Source: JAYUDN01 sp043739785 (lineage in GTDB: Bacteria; Patescibacteriota; Gracilibacteria; BD1-5; UBA2023). Taken from it: a stretch of DNA of 51,457 bases. The DNA lies in contig JAYUDN010000003.1 in the NCBI GenBank assembly GCA_043739785.1, positions 1-51,457 of the forward strand, given 5' to 3'. The notes under the pieces were generated by a model. It made no database searches and was not told the DNA's origin. It saw nothing but the letters and a program-made list of their open reading frames with translations. Below are positions 21,154 to 29,653 of the stretch, in pieces; within the stretch, counting starts at the first letter, position 1, and each line of letters begins with the position of its first letter. Both the position numbers and the translations under genes were made by a program.

Positions 21154-21275
21154 AAAAATAAAAAATTAAGAAATAAACGTTAGGAAATAAATTAAGAATG
21201 TGAAAATTAAGAATGAAGAATACAAGTGTATTGTATCAGATATTATTAATTATTCATTATAAATTTTTAATTAAT

Positions 21276-21363
21276 TTCAAATGGGGCGAATGATGGGGCT
21301 CTCGACTCTCTGTCCCGAGTATTCGGGACTCTCCTCGCTTTCGCTTCGGATTCTCGCCCCATC
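21276..21363 (-). repeat. tRNA-3'-end hairpin element behind tRNA-His
   Basis: Read on the minus strand from 44 nt after the tRNA end: an inverted, slightly diverged T-arm copy (21363-21351), a core with the hairpin GTCCCGA/TCGGGAC (21329-21312), then a direct copy of the tRNA 3' end (21301-21276). That copy is a 26-nt perfect match to 21402-21427 and covers the T-arm 3' strand, acceptor strand, C73, CCA and the following bases. GATGGGGC and GCCCCATC (21292-21299 with 21356-21363) form the base stem. The core is almost identical to that behind tRNA-Leu(CAG). Confidence 0.88.
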
Positions 21364-21407
21364 ACAGGATGGATTGAGATTAAGAGATGATAACCACACA
21401 ATTCAAA

Positions 21408-21485
21408 TGGGGCGAATGATGGGGCTCGAACCCACGACCTCCGGATTCACAGTCCAGCGTTCTAACCAACTAAACTACATTCGCC
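21408..21485 (-). tRNA. tRNA-His (GTG)
   Basis: Acceptor GCGAATG/CATTCGC with an additional G at -1 (21485) opposite C73, the hallmark of tRNA-His; CCA is encoded (21410-21408). Anticodon loop CTGTGAA gives GTG; T-arm GGTTCGAGCC. D-arm TAGTTTAGTTGGTTAGA is normal. Confidence 0.96.
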
Positions 21486-21656
21486 AAATAAGGAGTAAAT
21501 AGTGGAGTATCTGATGTAGGGAACCTTTTCAGGTTTCCGTATCGTACACACTATTATCGCCTGCCGCGGTAGTATATGGAAACCAATGGGAATTGCAAAA
21601 TTATTTTATACTTTAAATAAAAAACCCATTTTGTTATAATAAATAATAAAAAAGTA
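21486..21656. other. Spacer with possible structured segment upstream of a small gene
   Basis: GGTTTCC (21532-21538) and GGAAACC (21578-21584) are complementary and enclose a GC-rich stretch in otherwise AT-rich DNA. It could be a small structured RNA, an operator or the remains of a promoter region. Nothing identifies it. Confidence 0.3.
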
Positions 21657-21683
21657 TTGACAAGATATGATTTTGTATATAGT
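21657..21683 (+). promoter_or_regulatory. Promoter of the small Gly-rich protein gene
   Basis: A consensus TTGACA (21657-21662) is followed by TATAGT at 21678-21683 (15-nt spacer; with 17 nt the -10 would be less good). A TATAAT at 21635 lies further upstream. Confidence 0.6.
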
Positions 21684-21713
21684 GGGGGTAATTATTTATT
21701 AATTAGATCAAAT

Positions 21714-21893
21714 ATGTCAGCAGGACACGATGCACATGGTGGACACGATGACGGACCAAAGCTTAGTGGATGAGGAGGAGGGAACACAATGTCAAATGTT
21801 GGTTTCTGAATAGGTACCATTGCGCTAGGAGCTGGAGTAGGATATGTAGTAGCCTCTGTGTTAGGAGGAATGCTTGGAATTGGTTGAAATTAG
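21714..21893 (+). CDS. Small Gly-rich single-helix membrane protein, His-rich N-terminus
   Basis: 59 residues, too short and too UGA-interrupted for standard-code detection. The N-terminus MSAGHDAHGGHDDG has four His and four Asp in 14 residues, followed by a poly-Gly stretch and one hydrophobic helix with GxxxG-like spacing (GIGTIALGAGVGYVVASVL). Glycine makes up about a third of it; four are UGA. It has its own promoter and a strong terminator, so it is a real and probably well-expressed single-gene unit. The His/Asp tail could bind metal. Family unknown. Confidence 0.8.
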
Positions 21894-21912
21894 GGTACGC
21901 GAAAATATATAG

Positions 21913-21946
21913 AAAAATCCGAATCAAATTTGATTCGGATTTTTTT
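21913..21946. terminator. Bidirectional terminator between the small gene and RNase J
   Basis: A perfect 24-nt palindrome (21917-21940, half-site ATCCGAATCAAA) is flanked by A and T runs. It serves the plus-strand small gene and the minus-strand rnj, which ends at 21957. Confidence 0.92.
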
Positions 21947-21956
21947 AGATTCTATT

Positions 21957-23828
21957 TTATTGTATCACGACGACTACTTTTGGTTCTTTGTTGATTTCAT
22001 GGAGGACGACGTCACAGGCACGTTTTTCGACAAAGGCGGTGAAGGACTCCGCATCCTTGAACCGCGTGATGTCTCGGAGGATTTCCTTGATCGCTTCATC
22101 GAGGGCTTTTTCGAGAATCGGGAGTTTGGTCACCTCGGGAAGACCAACGGTAGAATACTTGATGGTATAACCGGTTGATTTTTTCGCAATCCCGATGACG
22201 AGCACTCACTGGCTCGAAATCTGGAATCGGTCATGGAGTTCTTTTTCCCCGGAATAACCCACCATTCGACCATCGATGGCTACGAACTTGTGTGAGACGA
22301 ATTCGTCGGTTTCACGGACGGCATCCTTCGTAAATTCGAGTATTTTTCCATTTCTGAGTATTATCACTTTATCTTGGGTATATCCCATACTGTAGGCATT
22401 TTTTGCATTCCCTCGAAGCATATGAGGGAATCCATAGATTGGCACATAGTACTCGGGCTTCAGGAGGGTGATCATCTTTTTCGTATCCTCTTCTCGAGCA
22501 TGACCTCCGGCATGGATTTCGGATTCCTTGTAGTGGTGGACCTTCGGACCTTGCTGGGAGATGAGGTCGAAGAGTCCCTGGACGGCTCGTTCGTTCCCAG
22601 GAATCACCGAGGATGAGAAAATAATCGTATCATCAGGTTTGAGAGTCGTTTCTCGAGATTCTCCCGTCACGATACGCATCAGGGCAGCATAGCGCTCTCC
22701 CTGAGCTCCGGTACAACAGATCGTAACCTCACGATCTGTAAGTCGCGCTGCCACATCCATAGAGATCAGGGTGCCTGGCTTGGGACGGACATATCCGAGC
22801 TTGATCGCGATATCGACATAGTTGTTCATCGATCTCCCGAGGAGGACAACCTTTCGATTGTATTTCTCAGCGGTCGAGATGATGAGCATCACTCGGTCGA
22901 TGATCGAGGAAAAGGTCGCAGTGATGACTCGTCCGCTCGCCTTCTCGAAGATATCTTCCATCGAGTGGACGACTTCGGATTCAGAAATCGAGGATCCCAT
23001 GAGGTGGGCATTGGTTGAGTCCGAAAAGAGGGCACGGATCCCACGTTTCCCCATAGATTCGAGGATGCTGTAGTTCGTCGAAGGGCGATTCGGAAGGGGG
23101 CTTTTATCGAACTTCCAGTCTCCGGTATGGACGAATCTCCCGACTGGCGTCTCGATGAGGAGTCCGACCGAGTCTGGGATCGAGTGATCTACCGTAAATG
23201 GGGTAATCTGGAAGTGCTTCCCGATCTGCACTGGGATATCTCGACGGTACTCGGTGAGGTTCGGAAGGGTAGCTTTGAGTTCTCCCTGCTTGAGCTTGAT
23301 GAGTTCGTAGGCCATCGGCGTTGCGTAGAGGGGGATATTGCGTCCGAGTTGCTCCATCGCGTAGTAGACGGCTCCGATATGGTCGATATGACCGTGCGTG
23401 ATACAGATTCCGACTATTTTTTTCCCACGACAGTAGGTGAGATCCGGGATAGAACAATTGATCCCGAACTGGTATTGATCTGGAAACTGGAGTCCGAGAT
23501 CGACGATGAGCATCTCATCTTCGTATTCGAACCCCATACAGTTGAGACCCACTTGTTCGGTTCCACCGAAAGGAATCACTCGAAGGCGTCCTCTTTCGAG
23601 GGGATGGGCTCGCTCTTCGACGAGTCCGAGGTGCTTCTTGAGCGCCTGTTGGGGTGTCTGAAATGGGAAAGATCGCTTCGGACGAAATGAATCTTCGAAG
23701 ATAAATGAATCTCCGGGTTTGAGATTCGAGGTGATCTGTTTTCCTCATCCGAAGAAATTGCGAGGACCGGAGTCCTTGGATCAGAAATTCTTCTGTTTTT
23801 GAAAGTTTTGTTTTTGATTGGAGTTCAT
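21957..23828 (-). CDS. rnj: Ribonuclease J
   Basis: 623 residues including an N-terminal Lys/Asn/Phe-rich tail of about 80 residues. The metallo-beta-lactamase core has ITHGHIDHIG, VDHSIPDSV and FVHTGDWKFD (zinc ligands). The beta-CASP part shows SDSTNA, ATFSSIIDRV, CCTGAQGE and HAGGHA. The C-terminal domain (VAIDGRMVG to VVVVIQ) is separated by one TGA at 22203. RNase J is a 5'-3' exonuclease and endonuclease in mRNA turnover and rRNA maturation. I start at ATG 23828 because the frame is open to there through two TGA. A catalytically empty relative is encoded just upstream on the same strand. Confidence 0.96.
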
Positions 23829-24044
23829 AGTTGGGTAGTTAGTAGATTGGCAGGTTAGCTGGGAAGCTGGTTTGCTGGTTGGCAGGTTAGTAAGTTGGAA
23901 TATTAGATTGTTAGTATGTTGGTATTTTAGTGTGTTGGATTGTTAGTTTATTAGGGTAGATATGAGATTCTTGGTATTTTCGTTTCTTGGTATATTGGAA
24001 CATTGAGGTATGTTTTTTTGAAAGAAATCCTTTCAGGGAAGATA
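23829..24044. repeat. T/G-rich degenerate repeat tract between the two RNase J genes
   Basis: About 170 bp (23830-24000) consist of imperfect repeats of units such as GGTTAG, GTTGG and TTAGTA; the other strand is C/A-rich without G. No frame is long. It sits in the leader of rnj and would give an unstructured G/U-rich or C/A-rich mRNA segment. It may have arisen by slippage. Confidence 0.7.
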
Positions 24045-25322
24045 CTAACGTTCGAGAATGATCGGAAGCACGACCGGAGTTCGCCCCGTCAGGAGGTAGC
24101 AGTACTTTGTGAGTTCACGTCGCATGGTCTGGACGAGCTCAGCTCGCTCGATGCGGGGGTTATCGAGGACGGATTTTTCATAGGTCGATCTTATGCCTTT
24201 GAGTACTTCCTTGTGTACAGACATCATCTCGTGTGAATGCACAAAGCCACGACTATCGATATAGATATGCGCGATGATCGCGCGCTTGACTCGATCTTCC
24301 TCGAGGACAAACGTGAGGACCCCGTTTTCTCCGAGTTCTTTGCGATCCTTGAGGGTATATCCCGCGACGACTCCGATACTTTGCTTGTCGACGTAGAATG
24401 TGTCAAAGGTGAACTTGAGGGTATGTTTTTCGATCTTTTTGGGACGGAGGGAAATGATTTCTCCAGAAAAAATACGGATTCACTCCTGAGCGCTGAGGGT
24501 GAGAGTGAATTCCCCATCACTATCGGTAAGTCCGATAATATCGTGGGTTCGTGGGGTTTTCGGGAGAGAAGCGGTCACCTCTTTTCGAGCGTCGTAGACG
24601 GTCGTATCCCCGAATCGAAAGGAGAGGAAAGAGGATCCTCCGACTTGAAGGGTCGCGACCTCGATATCGCCTATTTTTCTCTCTGAGGTTTCTCCGGTAA
24701 AAAGTTCGAAGAATCGGCATTTTTCGAGGATAGGATTCCCCGTCAGAGCCGTACGAATCTTGCTAATAAGCCCCCGAGATGCATAGACGGGCACGAAATC
24801 AAGTGTCGGAAGAATCTGAGCAATAAGCGCTACTTCGATGGTATCGTCGGTGAGAATCCAAGCCGCCAATCGGTCTTTTTCTGAAGCCACGATTCGCATA
24901 TCAGGGAAGGTAGGGTAGACAATCCCATTTACCGTTTCAGAGGAGAATCCGCTTCCAAAAAAAAGAGTGGTTTCCTGAGCCCGGATAAGAAAAGCTCCAT
25001 CCCGAAGTGATGTGGCAGAAAGTGGTACGATACGAAGAGTCTCTTCTCCACCGGTCGGAAGAAAGGTAGGTTTCATCGAGGCAATGAGTCGAGAAAGGGC
25101 TGAAATATTGGTATCGAGGTGTGTCGGCTCGAAGGCCTCATGTTTCTTGTTCGGAAGGGATGCCGTACGCGGAGCAACGCTTTTTGGAACCGGGCTTTGA
25201 GGCTCTCGTCGAACGGGAGGTTTTTTCTCGAAAAAATTCGATTTCTTTTCGAAATTTCAAGCTGGGAGGGACGCAACACCACCGAAGGCGATATCGTCCG
25301 TATCGCCAAATATAGATGACAT
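24045..25322 (-). CDS. RNase J-like protein lacking the catalytic metal motifs
   Basis: 425 residues: a disordered Pro/Lys/Phe tail (1-90), a reduced metallo-beta-lactamase-like segment, then an RNase J C-terminal domain. At the place of HGHIDHIG it reads LTDDTIEVALI, followed by the family-like LPTLDFVPVYASRGLISKI and IGDIEVATLQV; no HSIPD or HTGD motif exists and the beta-CASP domain is largely missing. The C-terminal SRGFVHSHEM...KYCYLLTGRTPVVLPIILER matches the RNase J oligomerisation domain closely. It is probably a non-catalytic partner of the RNase J encoded 217 nt downstream, like a more extreme RNase J2. Two TGA codons are read through. Confidence 0.85.
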
Positions 25323-25560
25323 AAGTACAAGTAACTGTTAGGAATCAAACGTCCACATCTAGAACCACGTTTACGAGAAAAACGTATATATAACGCAATT
25401 ATGAGACAAATCAGTATATATCCACGAAGGTAGAAATATTAACAAGAAGCATATGGACAACTTTCTATCGGTCGAAAAATGAGAAACAGAAAACTGACGA
25501 CAGGCCGGGAAATGTAAAATATAATCTCTATAAAGAACAAAAGTACAACGAGTATACCAC
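25323..25560. other. Intergenic region, no gene recognised
   Basis: AT-rich 238-bp spacer upstream of the RNase J-like gene and downstream of the zincin gene. It presumably holds the minus-strand promoter (TATATA around 25389). I see no RNA gene or strong hairpin. Confidence 0.4.
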
Positions 25561-26271
25561 TTATCGTATGAAATACAAATATTTTTTCAGCGAGAAAGCA
25601 ATTTTAGTCGTATCCCATGGATTCTTCGGAAGGGAGGAAAGCGTAAAATCCGTATCTTCGAATTCTCACTTCGGGAAGACCGTCGTACGAAAGAAGAGGT
25701 ATTTCTGACGTAAAATCGGGTTTACGAGGGCCATATCGGCAAAGCGTGAATTATGAAAAACATAGAGTACAAACGTCTCTGCGAAATCCTCATACTGATC
25801 GGTCGCGGCATAGCCGGAGACAAAATCATCGAGTCTCATCCCTGGAAGTTTGATATCTTTCGATTTCCAACTGATCTGATAAAATACTTTGGAAGGATCT
25901 TCCTGAAATCCATCAGTTTTTAAGACATGAATATCGATATAGTGACCGAACTCGTGGATAAAAAGCTTGAGAAACTCCGTATCTTTCGAAATACCAGAAG
26001 CAATCGACATATTGTATCCCGTGATTCGAGCTCGAGGCTCACTCCGATTCGGGTCGATGTCGACGATGAGTCAATCGGTAGAAAAGTCACGAAATGCCGG
26101 AGCCGAAAGAATCTGCTTAATGAGTTCCTGACGGTTCATCATCGTCGTGGTCGGGCTTGCCACCATCGTGATTTCAGCGCTATTGGTTACCAGTACCGAA
26201 AAGAACATGATACTGACTACGAGGGAACATCCCTTCCGAATCATCCCCTGATACTTCCTATAAAAATCCAT
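25561..26271 (-). CDS. Secreted or membrane-anchored zincin-type metalloprotease
   Basis: 236 residues. Residues 14-32 form a signal/anchor helix (CSLVVSIMFFSVLVTNSA). The catalytic motif LFIHEFGHYIDIH (about 110-122) is HExxH with a further His; a downstream ATDQYEDFAETFVLY gives a Glu that could be the third zinc ligand, as in gluzincins. The protein continues past a TGA at 25666 for 34 residues to TAA. Its role outside the cell is unknown; peptide foraging or host-cell interaction would suit an episymbiont. It is divergently arranged with the 26389 gene around paired promoters. Confidence 0.85.
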
Positions 26272-26303
26272 ACATATACTTCCAGGAAACTAGAATTATA
26301 TGT

Positions 26304-26331
26304 ACAATAATTATATATTTATAAATGTCAA
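26304..26331 (-). promoter_or_regulatory. Promoter of the zincin gene
   Basis: On the minus strand TTGACA (26331-26326), 16-nt spacer, TATTGT (26309-26304). Its -35 is 6 nt from the -35 of the divergent promoter. Confidence 0.7.
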
Positions 26332-26337
26332 CTAATT

Positions 26338-26375
26338 TTGACAAGATTAAAATAATGTGCTAGTATAAGTATACT
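26338..26375 (+). promoter_or_regulatory. Promoter of the 26389 gene with overlapping palindrome
   Basis: TTGACA (26338-26343), 17-nt spacer, TAGTAT (26361-26366). The -10 is overlapped by the inverted repeat AGTATA-AG-TATACT (26362-26375), which could be an operator. The two back-to-back promoters suggest joint control with the zincin gene. Confidence 0.75.
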
Positions 26376-26388
26376 TTTAATATAATCT

Positions 26389-27654
26389 ATGGTAATACAT
26401 ATAAAACATCACCGAATGCGTATTTTATATGATCTCGACGGATGAAGTAGTCGTCCCTCAACTGATATAGAGCCAGTGAAGCCAAAAAATCCAAACCCAA
26501 ATGTGGAAATTACCCAACGAGAACAGCCACTAGACATATGAAAAGTAATACCTGATGCAGTGAGAGAACAACTACAAGGATTTAATATTATTATGCCTGA
26601 CCCTCAGCATATCTCCATATCAAAACCATGATTTACACCGCTTCTTAACGGAGTAAAATATAACGATCCGACCATATTATCAAAAGTAACAAAGTGAGTT
26701 TCGGTGAAATCACAAACTACAGATGGATCGGTTTCTCTTCTACTGAATACCGACTCTTGAGAACAAGTGTTACTTTTTATCAATAATGCTACATTACCAG
26801 ATTACAATAAAGTTCAAGCCATGAGGAACAGTCTTATACCAAAACTGCAAAGTTTAGGACTACCAAATTCCGTTTTGTTAAGACCAGATGGAGTACCAGT
26901 GCTTAGTGTCTGAATTGAAGGAACTCCATTTGCCTGAAATTCAACATATACAAGTTTTGATTCAAATCGTAGAATGCTTGAATCTATACCCACAAGGTCA
27001 TGATTTCAGATTGATGCGAATTCAAAAGTGGATATTCAGTCTTTTATAGGAGGTGCTCGAATCATTGTAATAGATACTCGGACAAATGAAATGGCAATTT
27101 TTCAGGTATGAGCGCCCACAAATATTCCTCAAGTAGCTATTGATACTGAACGCCCATCGGGAAATCCATCATCACTTTCATTTTTTAATCTTCCACCAGA
27201 GCAAAATACTGGTGGGGATGGCTTAAATGCGGTAGTAAACTTCTTTCGTGATGCAAATGCAAACGGTGGACGTGAGACAATAAGAACAGCAAATATACTC
27301 AATAATATCTCTACAATTGCTCGTCTCTGGAACACTTCACAAATTTCTCCAGAGCAAAAAAATCTATTTCTGATGAGTTTGACATCTTGATCTCGTTTGT
27401 GATGAAATGGGTACCGAGCGATTGATCAAATTCAACCAAACGGAGAAGGATTTTCTATAACTGTAAGGAAGACAAATCTCAATCAAGCAGAGATGCAGGA
27501 AAAACTCAGAATATCTCAAGAGCAAGCAAAAACAAATCCTCGTGATGTACAGAGGCTTATGTTTCTTTCAAATCAAGCTCGTTCAATCGATGACAGAGTA
27601 GGCCATCAGGTACCGGTATATGTAAATTCACAGAACTGGAGAAATGTGCTATAA
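26389..27654 (+). CDS. Uncharacterised UGA-rich protein, 421 residues
   Basis: Not recognised. Under the standard code nothing is visible on this strand for 1.2 kb, yet with UGA as Gly there is a single frame with 12 TGA ending at TAA. The N-terminal 70 residues are Pro/Asn-rich and probably disordered; the rest has alternating beta strands (IGGARIIVIDTRTNEMAIFQ) and a C-terminal helical, Gln-rich part (NQAEMQEKLRISQEQAKTN). No signal peptide or membrane helix. Strong promoter directly upstream. Style and codon use resemble the 15601-17037 pair. Confidence 0.82.
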
Positions 27655-27765
27655 GTTTTTCTAAGATGTGAACCATCCTTGAGAATTATATTCTAGTCCT
27701 TCTCCATCATAGAGTCCCAAACCAGTTTTCCGAAGATACTAGTATACCAACTACCGAATATTTTT

Positions 27766-28167
27766 CTACCTTCCGAAGTCGTAGATAAAGTTCACGATAA
27801 TCGTCACAAATGGGAAACTGATCATCAAAATGACGAGTCCGATAATCGCAAAGATCATCGTATTTTTGGCATGCTTGACTCGTTCATCTTCTCAAAACGA
27901 GCTATTGTACTGGATACCCGCCCATACGAGGGCTCCGACGGCAAAAAGGGCTCCGAGCGCGATGGCTCGATCGGCGATCTGGACTGCTTTATCCTGGAGA
28001 CCACCGATTCCTGGTCCTTTTTCCGATATGGTTCCATTGGGTCTGCATCCGTTGAGGAAATCGGCAGCTGATTGATTGGCCGAAGCATTACAGTCGGCTG
28101 TTCCCGCTGAGACGAGAGAGCAGAGAAACCCAGAAAGGATGATGCCGAGAAAGAGAAGGTACTTCAT
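27766..28167 (-). CDS. VirB2/pilin-like small membrane protein (copy 4)
   Basis: 133 residues: signal peptide (LLFLGIILSGFLCSLVSAG), a Cys-containing loop (DCNASANQSAADFLNGC), then two hydrophobic helices (IADRAIALGALFAVGALVW and NTMIFAIIGLVILMISFPF) joined by a short charged loop. This is the signal-plus-two-helix plan of VirB2/TrbC pilins and of the CPR pilin-like proteins encoded near T4SS genes. The loop between the helices contains a TGA. It is the last of four related genes on this strand. Confidence 0.8.
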
Positions 28168-28215
28168 ATGTAAGAAGGTGGATTAGTTTTTCTTGAATAA
28201 GTAGAGTCGTGAGGC

Positions 28216-28548
28216 CTAAATACTCAGACTTAAGACAATACGAATCATCACATAGGCAAGAGCAATGGCGATGAGGCCGATCGCTCCATAGGTAAGGGAC
28301 TTCCAGGCTTTTTTATTGGCGGATTCATCTCCATCCGCAGTGAAGAGTTCGTAGGCGATATAGAGTCCGAGTCCGATAGCAACGATCGGAGTTACTGCGT
28401 AGAGAAGGATAGACTCGATACGAGAGAGCAGGCTGACGAGCGTAAAGCCTCATATATTCATCCCATTGGCTGGGGTAGGAGGATCAATCGGAGAGGCAAA
28501 TACTGACGAAGAGAGTCCAGCAACGATTATGAAGAAAAGAGTTCGCAT
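28216..28548 (-). CDS. VirB2/pilin-like small membrane protein (copy 3)
   Basis: 110 residues with signal peptide (FFIIVAGLSSSVFAS), a Pro-rich linker, helix one (ILLYAVTPIVAIGLGLYIA), a charged loop (TADGDESANKKAWKS) and helix two (YGAIGLIAIALAYVMIRIV). It was missed by standard-code translation because of a TGA after MNI. It starts 2 nt after the stop of copy 2. Likely a subunit of the same pilus or channel. Confidence 0.8.
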
Positions 28549-28549
28549 A

Positions 28550-28900
28550 TTAGAAATTAACATTGGCTACAAAATTGATAATACCGTATGCCCCTGCAGC
28601 AATCCCAGTTCCGATGAGCGAGTATTGTATAATCCAACGAGCCTTTTTCATTTTTTCTTCATCTCCGGCGGCTATCATCATCTGGATGCCTCCCCACGTA
28701 ATCCCGATAACCCCCATGACGGAAGCGATTCCGACCGAATATTCGACAAACTTTCCGATTCCATTAGAAATATTCCCATTTCAGAAGCTTGGTATCAGTG
28801 TTTCATTTGGATTCTCGACAATAATCTCTGCAAAAACAGAAAGCGTACCCAAGCATCCGGTAAGGAAAAAGAAACCACGGAAGAGGAGTCGAGTTATCAT
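28550..28900 (-). CDS. VirB2/pilin-like small membrane protein (copy 2)
   Basis: 116 residues: signal peptide (GFFFLTGCLGTLSVFAE), short loop, helix one (YSVGIASVMGVIGITWGGI), the loop AAGDEEKMKKARW typical of the CPR VirB2-like family, and helix two (YSLIGTGIAAGAYGIINFV). Its ATG overlaps the TGA-TAA end of copy 1, showing tight translational coupling. Confidence 0.82.
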
Positions 28901-29289
28901 ATAAAGGTCGTAATAAGGAGGATGATCGAATAGGATGCGAGTGCGACCACGATGGCGAGGATATTGTACTTGAGGATAGTTTTGGCCCGGCTTGTGTTTT
29001 CGGAATCTCCACTGGAAAATATATAGTAGTATCCGGCGATGACTCATGATACTCAGGCAATAGTTGGTATGAGGTAGAGTAAAATCTTGGAAATAAATCC
29101 AAGTACCCATTTCACTATTTCTTTTGGAGATTGTTCTGAAGGATTAAAACTGGTATCTATCGGGCTCCATCCTTCAGTACAAATAGTATAGTTTGGATCT
29201 GTAAGGTTCCCGTTCGAAGAACACGCCGCACTGACCAAAGGAGTGAGGGCGAGCAGACCGAGCGAGATGATGAAGAAATAGATTTTCAT
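28894..29289 (-). CDS. VirB2/pilin-like small membrane protein (copy 1)
   Basis: 131 residues, first gene of the four-gene unit. Signal peptide (FFIISLGLLALTPLVSA), a Cys-rich extracellular loop (CSSNGNLTDPNYTICTEG), helix one (WVLGFISKILLYLIPTIAGVSGVIAGYYY) containing two UGA-encoded Gly, the loop SSGDSENTSRAKT and helix two (NILAIVVALASYSIILLIT). A good promoter lies upstream at 29351-29379. Confidence 0.82.
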
Positions 29290-29350
29290 AAAGAGTGGAG
29301 TCGTGTCCTAGCGCTTTGTTGGAGTAAGTCCGAGAGGTATATGTTTCTTT

Positions 29351-29379
29351 ACTATACCATAGAAAGTGGAAAAATTCAA
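29351..29379 (-). promoter_or_regulatory. Promoter of the pilin-like operon
   Basis: Minus strand: TTGAAT (29379-29374), 17-nt spacer, TATAGT (29356-29351). Confidence 0.75.
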
Positions 29380-29436
29380 ATATTTTGCTTTTTTCCCGGC
29401 TTTCTATACAATTCACTTACTTTTTGTATATTATTT

Positions 29437-29652
29437 ATGAGCATTCTCAATTCCCTTTTATTTATCCTGGCAAGTTTGATTATCATAGCCGTGATGTTCC
29501 AGTCTCGTGGAAATGGACTCTCTATCGTTCCAACGTCCAATGATTTCTGAAAATTCGAACGACGAGGACCAGAAAAAGTCCTCTATCAAGTGACTGCCAT
29601 TCTTATTATAGCATTTATTCTGACGTCTGTGGTGCACTACTTTATCAGCTAA
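29437..29652 (+). CDS. secG: Preprotein translocase subunit SecG
   Basis: 71 residues with two transmembrane helices and the FQSRGNGLS loop; this is the classic SecG layout (helix, QSG/RGNGLS..., FERRGPEKVLYQVT, helix). SecG assists SecYE during protein export. One TGA (F-G-K-F) is read as Gly. It ends 1 nt before the start of the peptide-binding protein gene. Confidence 0.92.
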
Positions 29653-29653
29653 T

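Noticed and set aside
23127..23690. 187-residue plus-strand frame over rnj
   Set aside because: Antisense to strongly conserved RNase J sequence; other plus-strand frames here are likewise shadows.
23830..24000. CRISPR array
   Set aside because: The units are short, degenerate and without regular spacers; no cas genes are present in the window.
25323..25560. RNase P RNA, tmRNA or other large RNA gene in the gap
   Set aside because: No conserved core motifs or long stems are visible in this or any other gap.
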